From Asticcacaulis sp. AC460 (GTDB lineage Bacteria > Pseudomonadota > Alphaproteobacteria > Caulobacterales > Caulobacteraceae), in the NCBI RefSeq assembly GCF_000495795.1, contig NZ_AWGD01000016.1:1-64000 (forward strand): 64,000 nucleotides of DNA, read 5' to 3'. Shown one piece after another: positions 45,425 to 52,841 of this stretch (its first letter is position 1; every line of letters starts with the position of its first letter). The notes below the pieces were generated by a model. The model made no database searches. It was not told the origin of the DNA and worked only from the letters and a program-made list of their open reading frames with translations. The position numbers were made by a program, and so were the translations under genes.

Positions 45425-45841
45425 ATGAAACCCGTCGTAACCATGGCTGTGTCCGTGATCGTGTTGGCAATCGCCAGCGCATCGCCGTTCGCCCATGCCG
45501 CGGGCCAGTCCAAGCCGAATTCGGGTTTCGCGACCTTGGGTCAGACCAAGGGTGGCCTGATCGACCCGCCTGCCGCGACCTTCCCGAAACCTCAGTCGAA
45601 GATTTATTCGTTCGATCTGAAGGGCAAGTGGGGCGTCAAGTTCGACGTCAATCAGCCCGAAACCGCGCCGTCCGGCCTCAATGACGTCGACGCCGGCGCC
45701 TTCTACAAGCTGACCCCGTCGCTGCGCGTCGGTGGTACTGTCGGTTTCGGTGAAAAGTCCGATCCGCTGAAGCCCGAACCCAAGACGGTCAAGGACAAGC
45801 AACAACCGCGCGTCCGTTTGGAAACGACGTTTAAGTTCTAA
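45425..45841 (+). CDS. ntrZ: NtrZ-family periplasmic regulatory protein
   Basis: 138 residues with a cleavable signal peptide (cleavage near SPFAHAAG, about residue 25) and the Caulobacterales-specific body FDLKGKWGVKFDVNQP...GVRLETTFKF-like (here RVRLETTFKF). In Caulobacter NtrZ acts in the periplasm to restrain the NtrY sensor kinase. The ntrY/ntrX genes are not in this window. Start ATG 45425; the preceding TTG is not needed. Confidence 0.8.
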   Translation: MKPVVTMAVSVIVLAIASASPFAHAAGQSKPNSGFATLGQTKGGLIDPPAATFPKPQSKIYSFDLKGKWGVKFDVNQPETAPSGLNDVDAGAFYKLTPSLRVGGTVGFGEKSDPLKPEPKTVKDKQQPRVRLETTFKF

Positions 45842-45876
45842 GAGTTGGTAAGTTCTAAGAACTGGCAAGTTCCAAG

Positions 45877-46524
45877 CTAATCCACGATATGAAATGCGTC
45901 GACAGCGCCGATACCGGCCAGTCCGCAATCGCGTAATCCCCCAATAGTGTCACAGGTAATCCCGCCCAGCCCGTAAACCGGCAATCCGGTTGCGGCGGTA
46001 TAGTCGTGCACCCCCTTCGCGCCCAGAGCGGCCGCATTTTGCGCCGAGGCGCTGCGGCTGGCGAAGACGGGGGAAACAAACACGGCCTGTAACGGCGTGT
46101 CGTCCGCCATGTGCATCAGCGTGTCCAGGTCGTGGCAGGCGGCGCTCAGTTTCAGATGTGGATGTTTGCGGTGCAATTCCGCGATCCGTGGCAGGCTTTT
46201 CTGCGCCAGGTGGACGCCATCGGCGCCGACTTCGATCGCCAGGGCGTCGTCCTCCCCGATCAGCAGGATCAGGTCGTGGTCGTTGGCAATCTTGCGCAGC
46301 AGGCGGGCGCGCTGCAGGGCGTGGGGCTCGCCGAAGTGACGGTAGATGATGCCCGTGCCGGCGGGCAGAAGCGCGGCTATATCCTCCGGATGCGGCGTGC
46401 GAGCCGGATCGGTGACGAAAAAAAGCGGCGGCAGCCGGCGATCCGAGGGTAGGAAAGCCCGGGCCTCCTGGGTTATGTCAGTGGCCTTGTCGAGCAGATA
46501 TTGAAAGCGAGTCCGGTATGTCAT
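45877..46524 (-). CDS. thiE: Thiamine phosphate synthase / TenI-family protein
   Basis: 215 residues in a TIM-barrel ThiE/TenI fold: PPLFFVTDPARTPHPED, GADGVHLAQKSLPRIAEL, LSAACHDLDTLMHMAD, AVFVSPVFASRSA and VYGLGGIT. ThiE joins the thiazole and pyrimidine halves of thiamine. Some conserved phosphate-binding residues look divergent, so a TenI-like role is possible. The start overlaps that of yggS head to head by 7 bp. Confidence 0.75.
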   Translation of the reverse strand: MTYRTRFQYLLDKATDITQEARAFLPSDRRLPPLFFVTDPARTPHPEDIAALLPAGTGIIYRHFGEPHALQRARLLRKIANDHDLILLIGEDDALAIEVGADGVHLAQKSLPRIAELHRKHPHLKLSAACHDLDTLMHMADDTPLQAVFVSPVFASRSASAQNAAALGAKGVHDYTAATGLPVYGLGGITCDTIGGLRDCGLAGIGAVDAFHIVD

Positions 46525-47198
46525 CGATGGAAACCCTGAACGACTCGGGTGCCGCCTATCTTAGGCTTGTCCAGCAGATGCACAAGGGGCTGGCTGCTGC
46601 GGGCCGGTCGGCGGATTCGGCGTTTCTGACGGCGGTGTCCAAGACCCAGCCCTGGGAGGTTGTTGAACCCGTTTTGCGGGCGGGTCACCGTCGTTTCGGG
46701 GAGAATCGGGTTCAGGAGGCCCGGGAGCGCTGGGAGCCGGTTCGGGATGATTGGGCTGGGCTGGAGTTGCGGCTGATCGGGCCTTTGCAGAGCAACAAGG
46801 CGGGGGAAGCGGTGGCGTTTTTCGATGTCATCGAGACGGTGGACCGCGACAAGATCGCGCGGGCTTTGGCAGATGAGATCCAGAGGCAGGGCCGGCGGCC
46901 GGTGACCTATGTCCAGGTCAATATTGGTGAGGAAGAGCAGAAGGCGGGGATTTTGCCGGCGGAGGCGGATGGGTTTATCCGTGAATGCCGGGATGTGTTC
47001 GGGCTGGAGGTCGAGGGGTTGATGTGTATCCCGCCGGTTGAGGGTCCGCGGGGGCCGTATTTTGGACTGTTGCGCAAGATCGCCGAGCGGAACGGCGTCG
47101 GGCATTTGAGTATGGGGATGAGCGATGACTTCGAGGCGGCTTTGGCGTTCGGGGCGAATGAGATTCGGGTTGGAACGGCCATCTTCGGCGTGCGTTGA
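46518..47198 (+). CDS. yggS: YggS-family PLP homeostasis protein
   Basis: 226 residues, fold-type III PLP-binding protein: TAVSKTQPWEVVEPVL (PLP Lys), RRFGENRVQEA, LIGPLQSNKAGEAV, VQVNIGEEEQKAG and LSMGMSDDFEAAL. The family buffers PLP and affects amino-acid balance; no enzyme activity is known. ATG 46518 overlaps thiE; ATG 46527 would leave a 2-bp gap and is equally possible. Confidence 0.93.
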   Translation: MSSMETLNDSGAAYLRLVQQMHKGLAAAGRSADSAFLTAVSKTQPWEVVEPVLRAGHRRFGENRVQEARERWEPVRDDWAGLELRLIGPLQSNKAGEAVAFFDVIETVDRDKIARALADEIQRQGRRPVTYVQVNIGEEEQKAGILPAEADGFIRECRDVFGLEVEGLMCIPPVEGPRGPYFGLLRKIAERNGVGHLSMGMSDDFEAALAFGANEIRVGTAIFGVR

Positions 47199-47236
47199 TG
47201 GACCTCAGAGACTTTGAATATGAAAGTCGAGGCCGG

Positions 47237-47623
47237 TGTAATTTTACCACTGAAGGCACGGACAGGAACGGAATTCCGTGCGGGCCTCCCGCGCGAAGCG
47301 CCTCGGTGAATTTATCGTTCCGGTGACACGCGGGGGCATCTTCATCCTGAATTCCGTGCCTTCCGTGTACGTCGCCGCAGGCGACGCTTCAGTGTTTTCT
47401 GTGTTCCTCTTAAAAACCTCGGGTTTGTCTGAGACTTTTAAGAGGAACACGGACCACACGGAAGCCGCTGCGCGGCGACACTGAAAACACGGAATTCAGG
47501 ATGTGAGGCCAAAGTGTGAGAGTTTGCAGTCAGTACAAAGGAGGGCGCTTCGCGCGAGGGGTCGGCCAAGGGAATTCTGTTTGTTTCCGGTCCTATCTGT
47601 TCGTGTGGTTCGTGGTCGAATCC
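47237..47623. repeat. 387-bp nested palindromic element related to 15614-16022
   Basis: Left end ATTTTACCACTGAAGGCAC resembles the GxxExxY cassette end. It then continues with the ACGGACAGGAACGGAATTCC and CCCGCGCGAAGCGCC segments of 15614-15702; the right arm (about 47541-47623) is a diverged inverse. The centre is a hairpin at 47401-47450 in opposite orientation to the one at 15791-15840. It ends 5 bp from the DUF1398 stop. Confidence 0.7.
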
Positions 47624-47628
47624 TTACT

Positions 47629-48024
47629 TCACTGGGGAAACAGTTCGACGTGGGTTTCGCCCGTGCGCCCGTAATAGACCGCCCGGCGCCCGGCCAGGGA
47701 CACGATATAGGCGACGCAACCCGCCTTCAGGATGCGGACGCAGAATTCCTTATATTTTATAGTTCCGGACTGGCTGGCGCGGACCGCGGCTTCGATACCG
47801 GCGGCATCGAATGCGGTTGCAGCAGGTTCGGCGATGGGTTGGGTTGTGACGATTTCTGACGTGCCGTCGGCCAGGTAATAGGTCTTCTCCGCCCGCTGCA
47901 GGTCGGCGTGATAGCGCTCGACCCCAACCGCGGCGAGTTTTCCGAGGACGTCGGGGAAGGTCAGGCGCTCTTCGTCGGAGCCTTTGGTGCAGTCTTCGGC
48001 GATGGCGCGAAAGGCGGTGGTCAT
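47629..48024 (-). CDS. DUF1398 family protein
   Basis: 131 residues, soluble. The body EERLTFPDVLGKLAAVGVERYHADLQRAEKTYYLADGT..., with C-terminal KYKEFCVRILKAGCVAYIVSLAGRRAVYYGRTGETHVELFP, matches DUF1398 (YbcV-like) as I recall it. Function is unknown. It starts 3 bp after a marR-type gene on the same strand, so it is probably co-transcribed with, and perhaps regulated by, that gene. Confidence 0.8.
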   Translation of the reverse strand: MTTAFRAIAEDCTKGSDEERLTFPDVLGKLAAVGVERYHADLQRAEKTYYLADGTSEIVTTQPIAEPAATAFDAAGIEAAVRASQSGTIKYKEFCVRILKAGCVAYIVSLAGRRAVYYGRTGETHVELFPQ

Positions 48025-48027
48025 GGT

Positions 48028-48489
48028 CTACTCCGTCGGGATGGTTTTGAGATTGTGATGACGGACGAGGTCGCGCAGCGTACGGCCCAGGATCCGGCGT
48101 TCGTCGTCCGTCATATGGCCGAAGAACTCGGCTTCGTTGCGGTCGGCCAGGGCCGCCAGTTGCGGCACCAGGTCGCGGCCTTTTTGATGAATTTCAAGGG
48201 TTTGATAGCGGCGGTCGTCGATGCGAAAGGCGCGGCCGATCATCCCTTTGGCGATCAGGCGGTCCGCCAATTTGGTAACCGCGCCGCGGGTCAGGCCTAG
48301 GTGGTTGGCCAGGGCAGAGGGTGACATCGGGCCGCTTTCCAGCAATTCGCGCAAGACTACCCACTCGGCCACCGTCACGCCGACGGCTTCGACCTTCTTT
48401 GCGAAGGCGTGCGAAACATGGTTCGAGACAAAGCGCAGCCAGTACCCCAGATGGGCGGTCAAAGGGCTGATTTCGGAACGATCGGACAT
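48028..48489 (-). CDS. MarR-family transcriptional regulator
   Basis: 153 residues with a winged helix-turn-helix (about 50-110: LLESGPMSPSALANHLGLTRGAVTKLADRLIAKGMI). MarR proteins are dimeric repressors often released by small phenolic ligands. Upstream (about 48500-48530) is AT-rich with TTGTCTAGGCAAC-like symmetry, a possible own operator. Forms a two-gene unit with the DUF1398 gene. Confidence 0.9.
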   Translation of the reverse strand: MSDRSEISPLTAHLGYWLRFVSNHVSHAFAKKVEAVGVTVAEWVVLRELLESGPMSPSALANHLGLTRGAVTKLADRLIAKGMIGRAFRIDDRRYQTLEIHQKGRDLVPQLAALADRNEAEFFGHMTDDERRILGRTLRDLVRHHNLKTIPTE

Positions 48490-48583
48490 AAAAGACTCAT
48501 TAGTTGTCTAGGCAACTATATAATAATAGTTTCCTAGTCAATATCCGGCTGTTAAGCCAGATGGTGGTGTAAGAAAGCAAGTC

Positions 48584-48669
48584 GCCCCACCACCACATCT
48601 CACGCGCTGCGCCTTCGGCGGGGCGCGTTCGTGCGGTCCCCCTCCCCACGCAAAGAGGCGAGGGGAGGT
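48584..48669. repeat. Palindromic GC-rich repeat between the L,D-transpeptidase and marR genes
   Basis: GC-rich inverted segments (GCGCC.../...GGCGC and CCCCTCCCC/GGGGAGG) fill most of the gap; related in style to the B families but not closely matched. Confidence 0.4.
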
Positions 48670-48698
48670 ATCAGAAAGAGTATGCCCGCGATTCTGGT

Positions 48699-49223
48699 TT
48701 ATCGGATTTCGATCTCGTCGCCGGGTTGGGCCTCGCGCAGGAATTCCAGCATGTCGCTGATGGCCACCGCCACACAGCCTTCGGTACCGGAATAGTCCGG
48801 CCGGGCCAGGTGGAAAAAGATCGCCGAGCCCATACCCGGCACCGGCGGGTCATCATTATGACCCAATACCACGATCACATCGTAGACATGATCGTCCCGC
48901 CACAGCTTCTCATGGCTGGGCCCGTACGGGAGTTTGACATGGGTATTGTAGTCGGGCGCCGCCGGATCGTCGCTCCAGCCATCATCGGGCGACAGCGGTA
49001 CCAGCTTCAGCGCTGTCTGCGGCGGGGCGACACGATCCGGGCGATAAAAGACGTAGCGGATGGGCCAGCGGCCGGCGGGCGACTTGCCGTCGCCCTCCCT
49101 TTTGTCGGCGGCGGCGATCACGCCCCCTTTCCCCAGGGCGCAAGGCACACTATGTACATCAAGGGAAAGTGAAGGGATTCCACCGTCCGTGTCCGCCGCA
49201 ACTGCGGTAAAAACCTTGACCAT
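48699..49223 (-). CDS. L,D-transpeptidase (YkuD) family protein
   Basis: 174 residues with the YkuD catalytic pattern: VLGHNDDP..., then IFFHLARPDYSGTEGCVAV holding the active-site His and Cys (TxGC). Such enzymes crosslink peptidoglycan or attach proteins to it. There is no clear signal peptide at this start, so export is uncertain; the YkuD subgroup is close to the YbiS-like 'murein L,D-transpeptidase catalytic domain' DUF with GDGKSPAGRWPI. Divergent from the cenR-like gene. Confidence 0.82.
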   Translation of the reverse strand: MVKVFTAVAADTDGGIPSLSLDVHSVPCALGKGGVIAAADKREGDGKSPAGRWPIRYVFYRPDRVAPPQTALKLVPLSPDDGWSDDPAAPDYNTHVKLPYGPSHEKLWRDDHVYDVIVVLGHNDDPPVPGMGSAIFFHLARPDYSGTEGCVAVAISDMLEFLREAQPGDEIEIR

Positions 49224-49271
49224 AGGGTGAAGTTCCCCTCAAACTGAAAAGAAAACACAAGATACAGGATC

Positions 49272-49958
49272 ATGGTGCAACAAAAAACCCTCCTAATAGT
49301 CGACGATGACGACGAGCTGCGCGAAGCCCTGGCCGAACAGCTGGAACTCCATGAAGAATTCAAGGTCACACAGGCCGCGAACGGCGCCGAAGGCGTACGT
49401 CTGGCCAAGACCATCAATGCCGATCTCATCCTGCTGGATGTCGATCTGCCCGACATGGACGGACGCGAAGCCTGCCGCATCCTGCGCAAGGGTGGGCTGA
49501 CCACGCCGGTGATCATGCTGACCGGACAGACCTCGGATTCCGATACTATCCTGGGGCTGGACGCCGGCGCCAACGACTATGTCACCAAGCCGTTCCGCTT
49601 CGCGGTGCTGTTGGCGCGGATTCGTGCCCAGGTGCGTTCGCATGAGACCTCAGAAGATGCCACCTTCCGCATCGGGCCTTATGAGTTCAAGCCGGCTTTG
49701 AAGGTCCTGGTCGACCAGACGCAGAAGAAGACGCGCCTGACCGAGAAGGAAACCAACATCCTGAAGTATCTCTATCGCGCCGGCGGCAAGCCGATCTCCC
49801 GCGAGGAGCTGCTGACCGAGGTGTGGGGCTACAATGCCGGGGTGACGACGCATACGCTCGAAACCCACGTTTATCGCCTGCGCCAGAAGATCGAGCCCGA
49901 TCCAGCCAATGCCCGTTTGTTGATGACGGATGCCGGCGGGTATCGACTGCAGTTTTAA
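49272..49958 (+). CDS. cenR: OmpR-family response regulator, CenR-like
   Basis: 228 residues: receiver domain (1-120) with acidic DDDDE, phospho-acceptor Asp in LILLDVDLPDMDG, and the TGQT and KPF motifs; then a winged-helix effector domain (about 130-226) ending MTDAGGYRLQF. The sequence recalls the essential Caulobacter envelope regulator CenR, but its partner kinase is not nearby, so the symbol is tentative. A strong plus-strand terminator follows at 50119-50149. Confidence 0.75.
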   Translation: MVQQKTLLIVDDDDELREALAEQLELHEEFKVTQAANGAEGVRLAKTINADLILLDVDLPDMDGREACRILRKGGLTTPVIMLTGQTSDSDTILGLDAGANDYVTKPFRFAVLLARIRAQVRSHETSEDATFRIGPYEFKPALKVLVDQTQKKTRLTEKETNILKYLYRAGGKPISREELLTEVWGYNAGVTTHTLETHVYRLRQKIEPDPANARLLMTDAGGYRLQF

Positions 49959-49979
49959 GACCTATACTAACGGCTAAAG

Positions 49980-50065
49980 GGACCCCTCCGTCTCGACGCG
50001 TTTCGCCCCATAGGGGGGCTCACTTGCTCGCCACCTCCCCATTGAAGAAATGGGGGAGGAGAAGG
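49980..50065. repeat. Palindromic repeat, B2-like, after the response regulator
   Basis: CCCCTCCGTCTC...CACCTCCCCATT...AATGGGGGAGGAG arrangement starting 22 bp after the stop. Confidence 0.5.
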
Positions 50066-50118
50066 AAGTCAGATTGTCAAAAAACATTTGAGGCAAGTCC
50101 AAAGGCCGTTGAGATTAG

Positions 50119-50149
50119 ACCGGAGCCGAAAGGCTCCGGTTTTGTTTTT
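50119..50149 (+). terminator. Intrinsic terminator after the cenR-like gene
   Basis: ACCGGAGCC-GAAA-GGCTCCGGT (50119-50140) followed by TTTGTTTTT: a perfect 9-bp stem with a GNRA-type loop. Confidence 0.88.
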
Positions 50150-50204
50150 GGGTGATCCGGTTGCCGGTCTGGACGTATGCGTTCGGGGGCGTGAAGGAGA
50201 GACC

Positions 50205-50726
50205 ATGTTCGCCCGAGTTCCGTTGTTTGCCGCCGCCGCTCTGATATTATCCGCCTGCACCACCGTGCCTGAGGGTGGCGGCCCCGCCACGGCCCAAGTG
50301 CCTATGAGCCACTATTCCGGCACGTGGCTGGAAATTGCGCGGCGGCCGATGTGGCTGACCGATGGCTGTGTCGCGGGGTACAGCACCTATACCTCTGGTG
50401 CCGGCGGTGCCGTTGCGGTCGAAGACGGCTGCCGCAAAGGCACCCCCGACGGCAAGTTGAAGACCATCCGCGGCAAGGGTAAGATCGAAGACTTCGGCGG
50501 CGGCAATGCCAAGATGAAGGTCGAGTATCCGCTCTTCATCACCTGGCGTTACTGGGTGCTGTATGAGGCGCCCGACAACAGCTGGTTTATCAGCGCCGAT
50601 CCCAAGATGAAGAACCTGTGGATCTACGCCCGCAAGGTGCCGTCGTCGGAACAGCGCGCCGTTATGGTCAGCAAGGCGCAAGAGCTCGGTTACGACACGA
50701 GCAAGCTTGAATTCCCCGAGTTTTAG
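50205..50726 (+). CDS. Lipocalin (Blc-like) lipoprotein
   Basis: 173 residues from ATG 50205, preceded by AAGGAG at good spacing. Signal peptide with lipobox LILSAC, then a lipocalin barrel: SHYSGTWLEIARRPMW (the GxW motif), VEDGC..., and WRYWVLYEAPDNSWFISADPKMKNLWIYAR. Blc-type lipocalins sit in the outer membrane and bind lipids. Its stop overlaps the convergent xthA stop by 4 bp. A longer reading from 50088 crosses the terminator and was rejected. Confidence 0.9.
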   Translation: MFARVPLFAAAALILSACTTVPEGGGPATAQVPMSHYSGTWLEIARRPMWLTDGCVAGYSTYTSGAGGAVAVEDGCRKGTPDGKLKTIRGKGKIEDFGGGNAKMKVEYPLFITWRYWVLYEAPDNSWFISADPKMKNLWIYARKVPSSEQRAVMVSKAQELGYDTSKLEFPEF

Positions 50727-51520
50727 ATTTCGAACGTCACCTGGGCCGGGACGTGGTCGCTGGGCTGGGTCCACCCGCGGACATCGTCATGGATTTTGGC
50801 CGTCAGGTCCGACACCCGCGCCATTAGCGCCGGGTTGAGCAGGATGTGGTCCAGGCGCAGGCCGCGATTGCTGGCGCGGTAGTCGATGGCGCGATAGCTC
50901 CACCAGGTGAAAATCTTCTGCGGGTCGGGATAGGTGACGCGGAAGGGGTCATGGAAATCGCCGCAAGCGATGAACTTGCCGAAGGTTTCGATCTCGATCG
51001 GCGTATGGCTGACCACGCGCAGCATCTGGCGGTGGCTCCACACGTCGAACTCGCCCGGCGCGATGTTGAGGTCGCCGCAGATCAGCAACGGATGGTCACG
51101 ATTGCGTTGCTGCAGGTGGGTGCACAGGCGTTCGTAGAATTCGAGCTTGTGGTCGAACTTGTCGTTCGTGGTGCGATCGGGGACGTCGCCGCCGGCCGGG
51201 ATATAGAAGTTCCATATGTCGACGTCGTTCACGCGGATCGCCTGGACGCGGGCTTCGCCGCGGCGGCAGAAGGGCAGAAGGTCGCCGGCTTCGAAAGGCA
51301 CCTTCGAGACGATGGCCACGCCGTGCCAGCCCTTCTGGCCGGCGACATGGATATGGTCGAAGCCCAGAGTCCGGAAGGCGTCATAGGGAAATTCGTGCGT
51401 CTGGCATTTGATCTCCTGCAAACAAAGGATGTCGACCTCCGTTTGCGCGAGAAAGGCCTCGATTTGCGGCATGCGCAGGCGAACGGAATTGACATTCCAG
51501 GTGGCAAGAGAAAGGCGCAT
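50723..51520 (-). CDS. xthA: Exodeoxyribonuclease III
   Basis: An AP endonuclease and 3'-exonuclease of base-excision repair. 265 residues in the exonuclease-endonuclease-phosphatase fold: LATWNVNSVRLRMPQI, ILCLQEIKCQ (metal Glu), CGDLNIAP, and DYRASNRGLRLDHILLNP...QPSDHVPA at the C terminus. Convergent and overlapping with the lipocalin gene. Confidence 0.95.
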   Translation of the reverse strand: MRLSLATWNVNSVRLRMPQIEAFLAQTEVDILCLQEIKCQTHEFPYDAFRTLGFDHIHVAGQKGWHGVAIVSKVPFEAGDLLPFCRRGEARVQAIRVNDVDIWNFYIPAGGDVPDRTTNDKFDHKLEFYERLCTHLQQRNRDHPLLICGDLNIAPGEFDVWSHRQMLRVVSHTPIEIETFGKFIACGDFHDPFRVTYPDPQKIFTWWSYRAIDYRASNRGLRLDHILLNPALMARVSDLTAKIHDDVRGWTQPSDHVPAQVTFEI

Positions 51521-51561
51521 ATTGTCCGGAGGATGGGCGGGTTAAACCGCTGTAAAGATAC

Positions 51562-51592
51562 AAAAAACCCGATCCGTTGTGACGGACCGGGC
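51562..51592 (-). terminator. Intrinsic terminator between lolA and xthA
   Basis: CCCG-A-TCCGT / ACGGA-C-CGGG stem followed on the minus strand by six T (51562-51567). Ends lolA transcripts 130 bp after the stop. Confidence 0.7.
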
Positions 51593-51722
51593 AAGATTTT
51601 GGCACATAACACGAAGAGAAAAAAGGGAAAAACGCACGCTCGGAAATCGACCGCCGTCCAATCTCCATGTGTGAAAAATAACACGCCTGAGAAAATTCTC
51701 AAGAGAAAAGTTTAAAAAGGCA

Positions 51723-52394
51723 TTATTTTTTCAGCTGCGACTTGTTGAGCACGAATAAGTCGCTCCTGAAACCGCCGCCGCGATTGAAGCTGGTCAGGTG
51801 AACCTTGGTCGCCTTGCCCTGGGCATCGGTCACCGTCCATTCGCGCAGCGAGAGCTGGCCGTTGCCGGCCTGATCGAAGACGAGGGCGATATTGCCCTCG
51901 ACCTGCTTGCGGCGATCGCGCGCCTTGAGGGTAAAGCCGGCGCCGTTGGAGGTCACCTGAGTGACGATAACGTTCTGGTCGAGGCGGATCTGGCGCGACA
52001 GGAACAGCGACAGCGGGGTTTCGCCCAGCGGATATTCGTCGAAAGATTTCAGGCGCGGATCCCACATCTTGACCTTCTGGCCGTCGGCGACGATCAGCAG
52101 CGAATACGGGGCGTCGTACTCGAAGCGGATCTTGCCTGGGCGCGACAGGAACCAGTTGCCCTGGGTCTTGCGGCCGCGATAGTCGGTTTGTTCGAAACGG
52201 CCCTGGCCCGTGGTCAGGGCTTGCAGATATTGGGTCGCCTTGTCGATGCGCGCCTTGTCGGCGGCGTTGAAAGTCGGCGGCGTGATCAGGCCGCCGAAGC
52301 TGTTCTTGCCGCTTTGGGCCAGGGCCGGCATGGCCGAGGCCACAGCGGCGGCGGTCAGGCCCGACAGAAGGAAGCGGCGGTGGAGGTCGGTCAT
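51723..52394 (-). CDS. lolA: Outer-membrane lipoprotein carrier LolA-like protein
   Basis: 223 residues: signal peptide (ending near MPALAQS, about 27), then the LolA fold with IDKATQYLQALTTGQGRFEQTDYRGRKTQGNWFLSRPGKIRFEYDAPY... and SLFLSRQIRLDQNV. LolA ferries lipoproteins across the periplasm. It lies upstream of xthA on the same strand, with a terminator in between. Confidence 0.85.
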   Translation of the reverse strand: MTDLHRRFLLSGLTAAAVASAMPALAQSGKNSFGGLITPPTFNAADKARIDKATQYLQALTTGQGRFEQTDYRGRKTQGNWFLSRPGKIRFEYDAPYSLLIVADGQKVKMWDPRLKSFDEYPLGETPLSLFLSRQIRLDQNVIVTQVTSNGAGFTLKARDRRKQVEGNIALVFDQAGNGQLSLREWTVTDAQGKATKVHLTSFNRGGGFRSDLFVLNKSQLKK

Positions 52395-52841
52395 GGGTTT
52401 TCCCTTTGCGATCGTGTTGTGTCTTAGATCAGAATGTTATTCTGATCTAAGTTTTTCTGACGCCTCATGTTAATCCAAAAAGTGGCAATCCACTTTTTGG
52501 CATGAGGCTGGACCGTAAAGGTGGGTAACGGCAATTCAAGGGCGCGAAAAAGACGTATCGACGCCGCTTTGTGGCCATGGAATGAAGGCGGGATGAACCG
52601 GGTGTTCAAGGATTCGCCTGTGTGGCAAATTTTCGTGAAATGACTCGCGGGACGCGAAAGATCGTCAAGGGTTGATAAAAAATTAATAACAAAAACAGTT
52701 AACGAAGCTATAACCGTTAATTATTGAGTATTACGCTCAACCCTTTATAAAAGAGATGATTCGGTTGTTTCGTCAAGTGGTGGTGCAGGTGCGGCATTTC
52801 CCCGCCTTGAAGTGGTGGGAAAACCGGCAGACTATACCGCC
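52395..52841. other. Intergenic region between lolA and the P450 gene
   Basis: 447 bp between divergent genes. It holds a perfect 13-bp hairpin with T-run (CTTAGATCAGAAT/ATTCTGATCTAAG, 52423-52451) and a second cruciform of the alphaproteobacterial AAAAGTGG..CCACTTTT type (52462-52508). Also a CtrA-like TTAA-N7-ATAACC (52699-52715, one mismatch). No gene seen. Confidence 0.5.
52462..52508. repeat. Dispersed palindrome, family D, copy 1
   Basis: GCCTCATG...CATGAGGC outer arms and CCAAAAAGTGG-CAAT-CCACTTTTTGG core. The core resembles 63313-63338. Confidence 0.6.
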
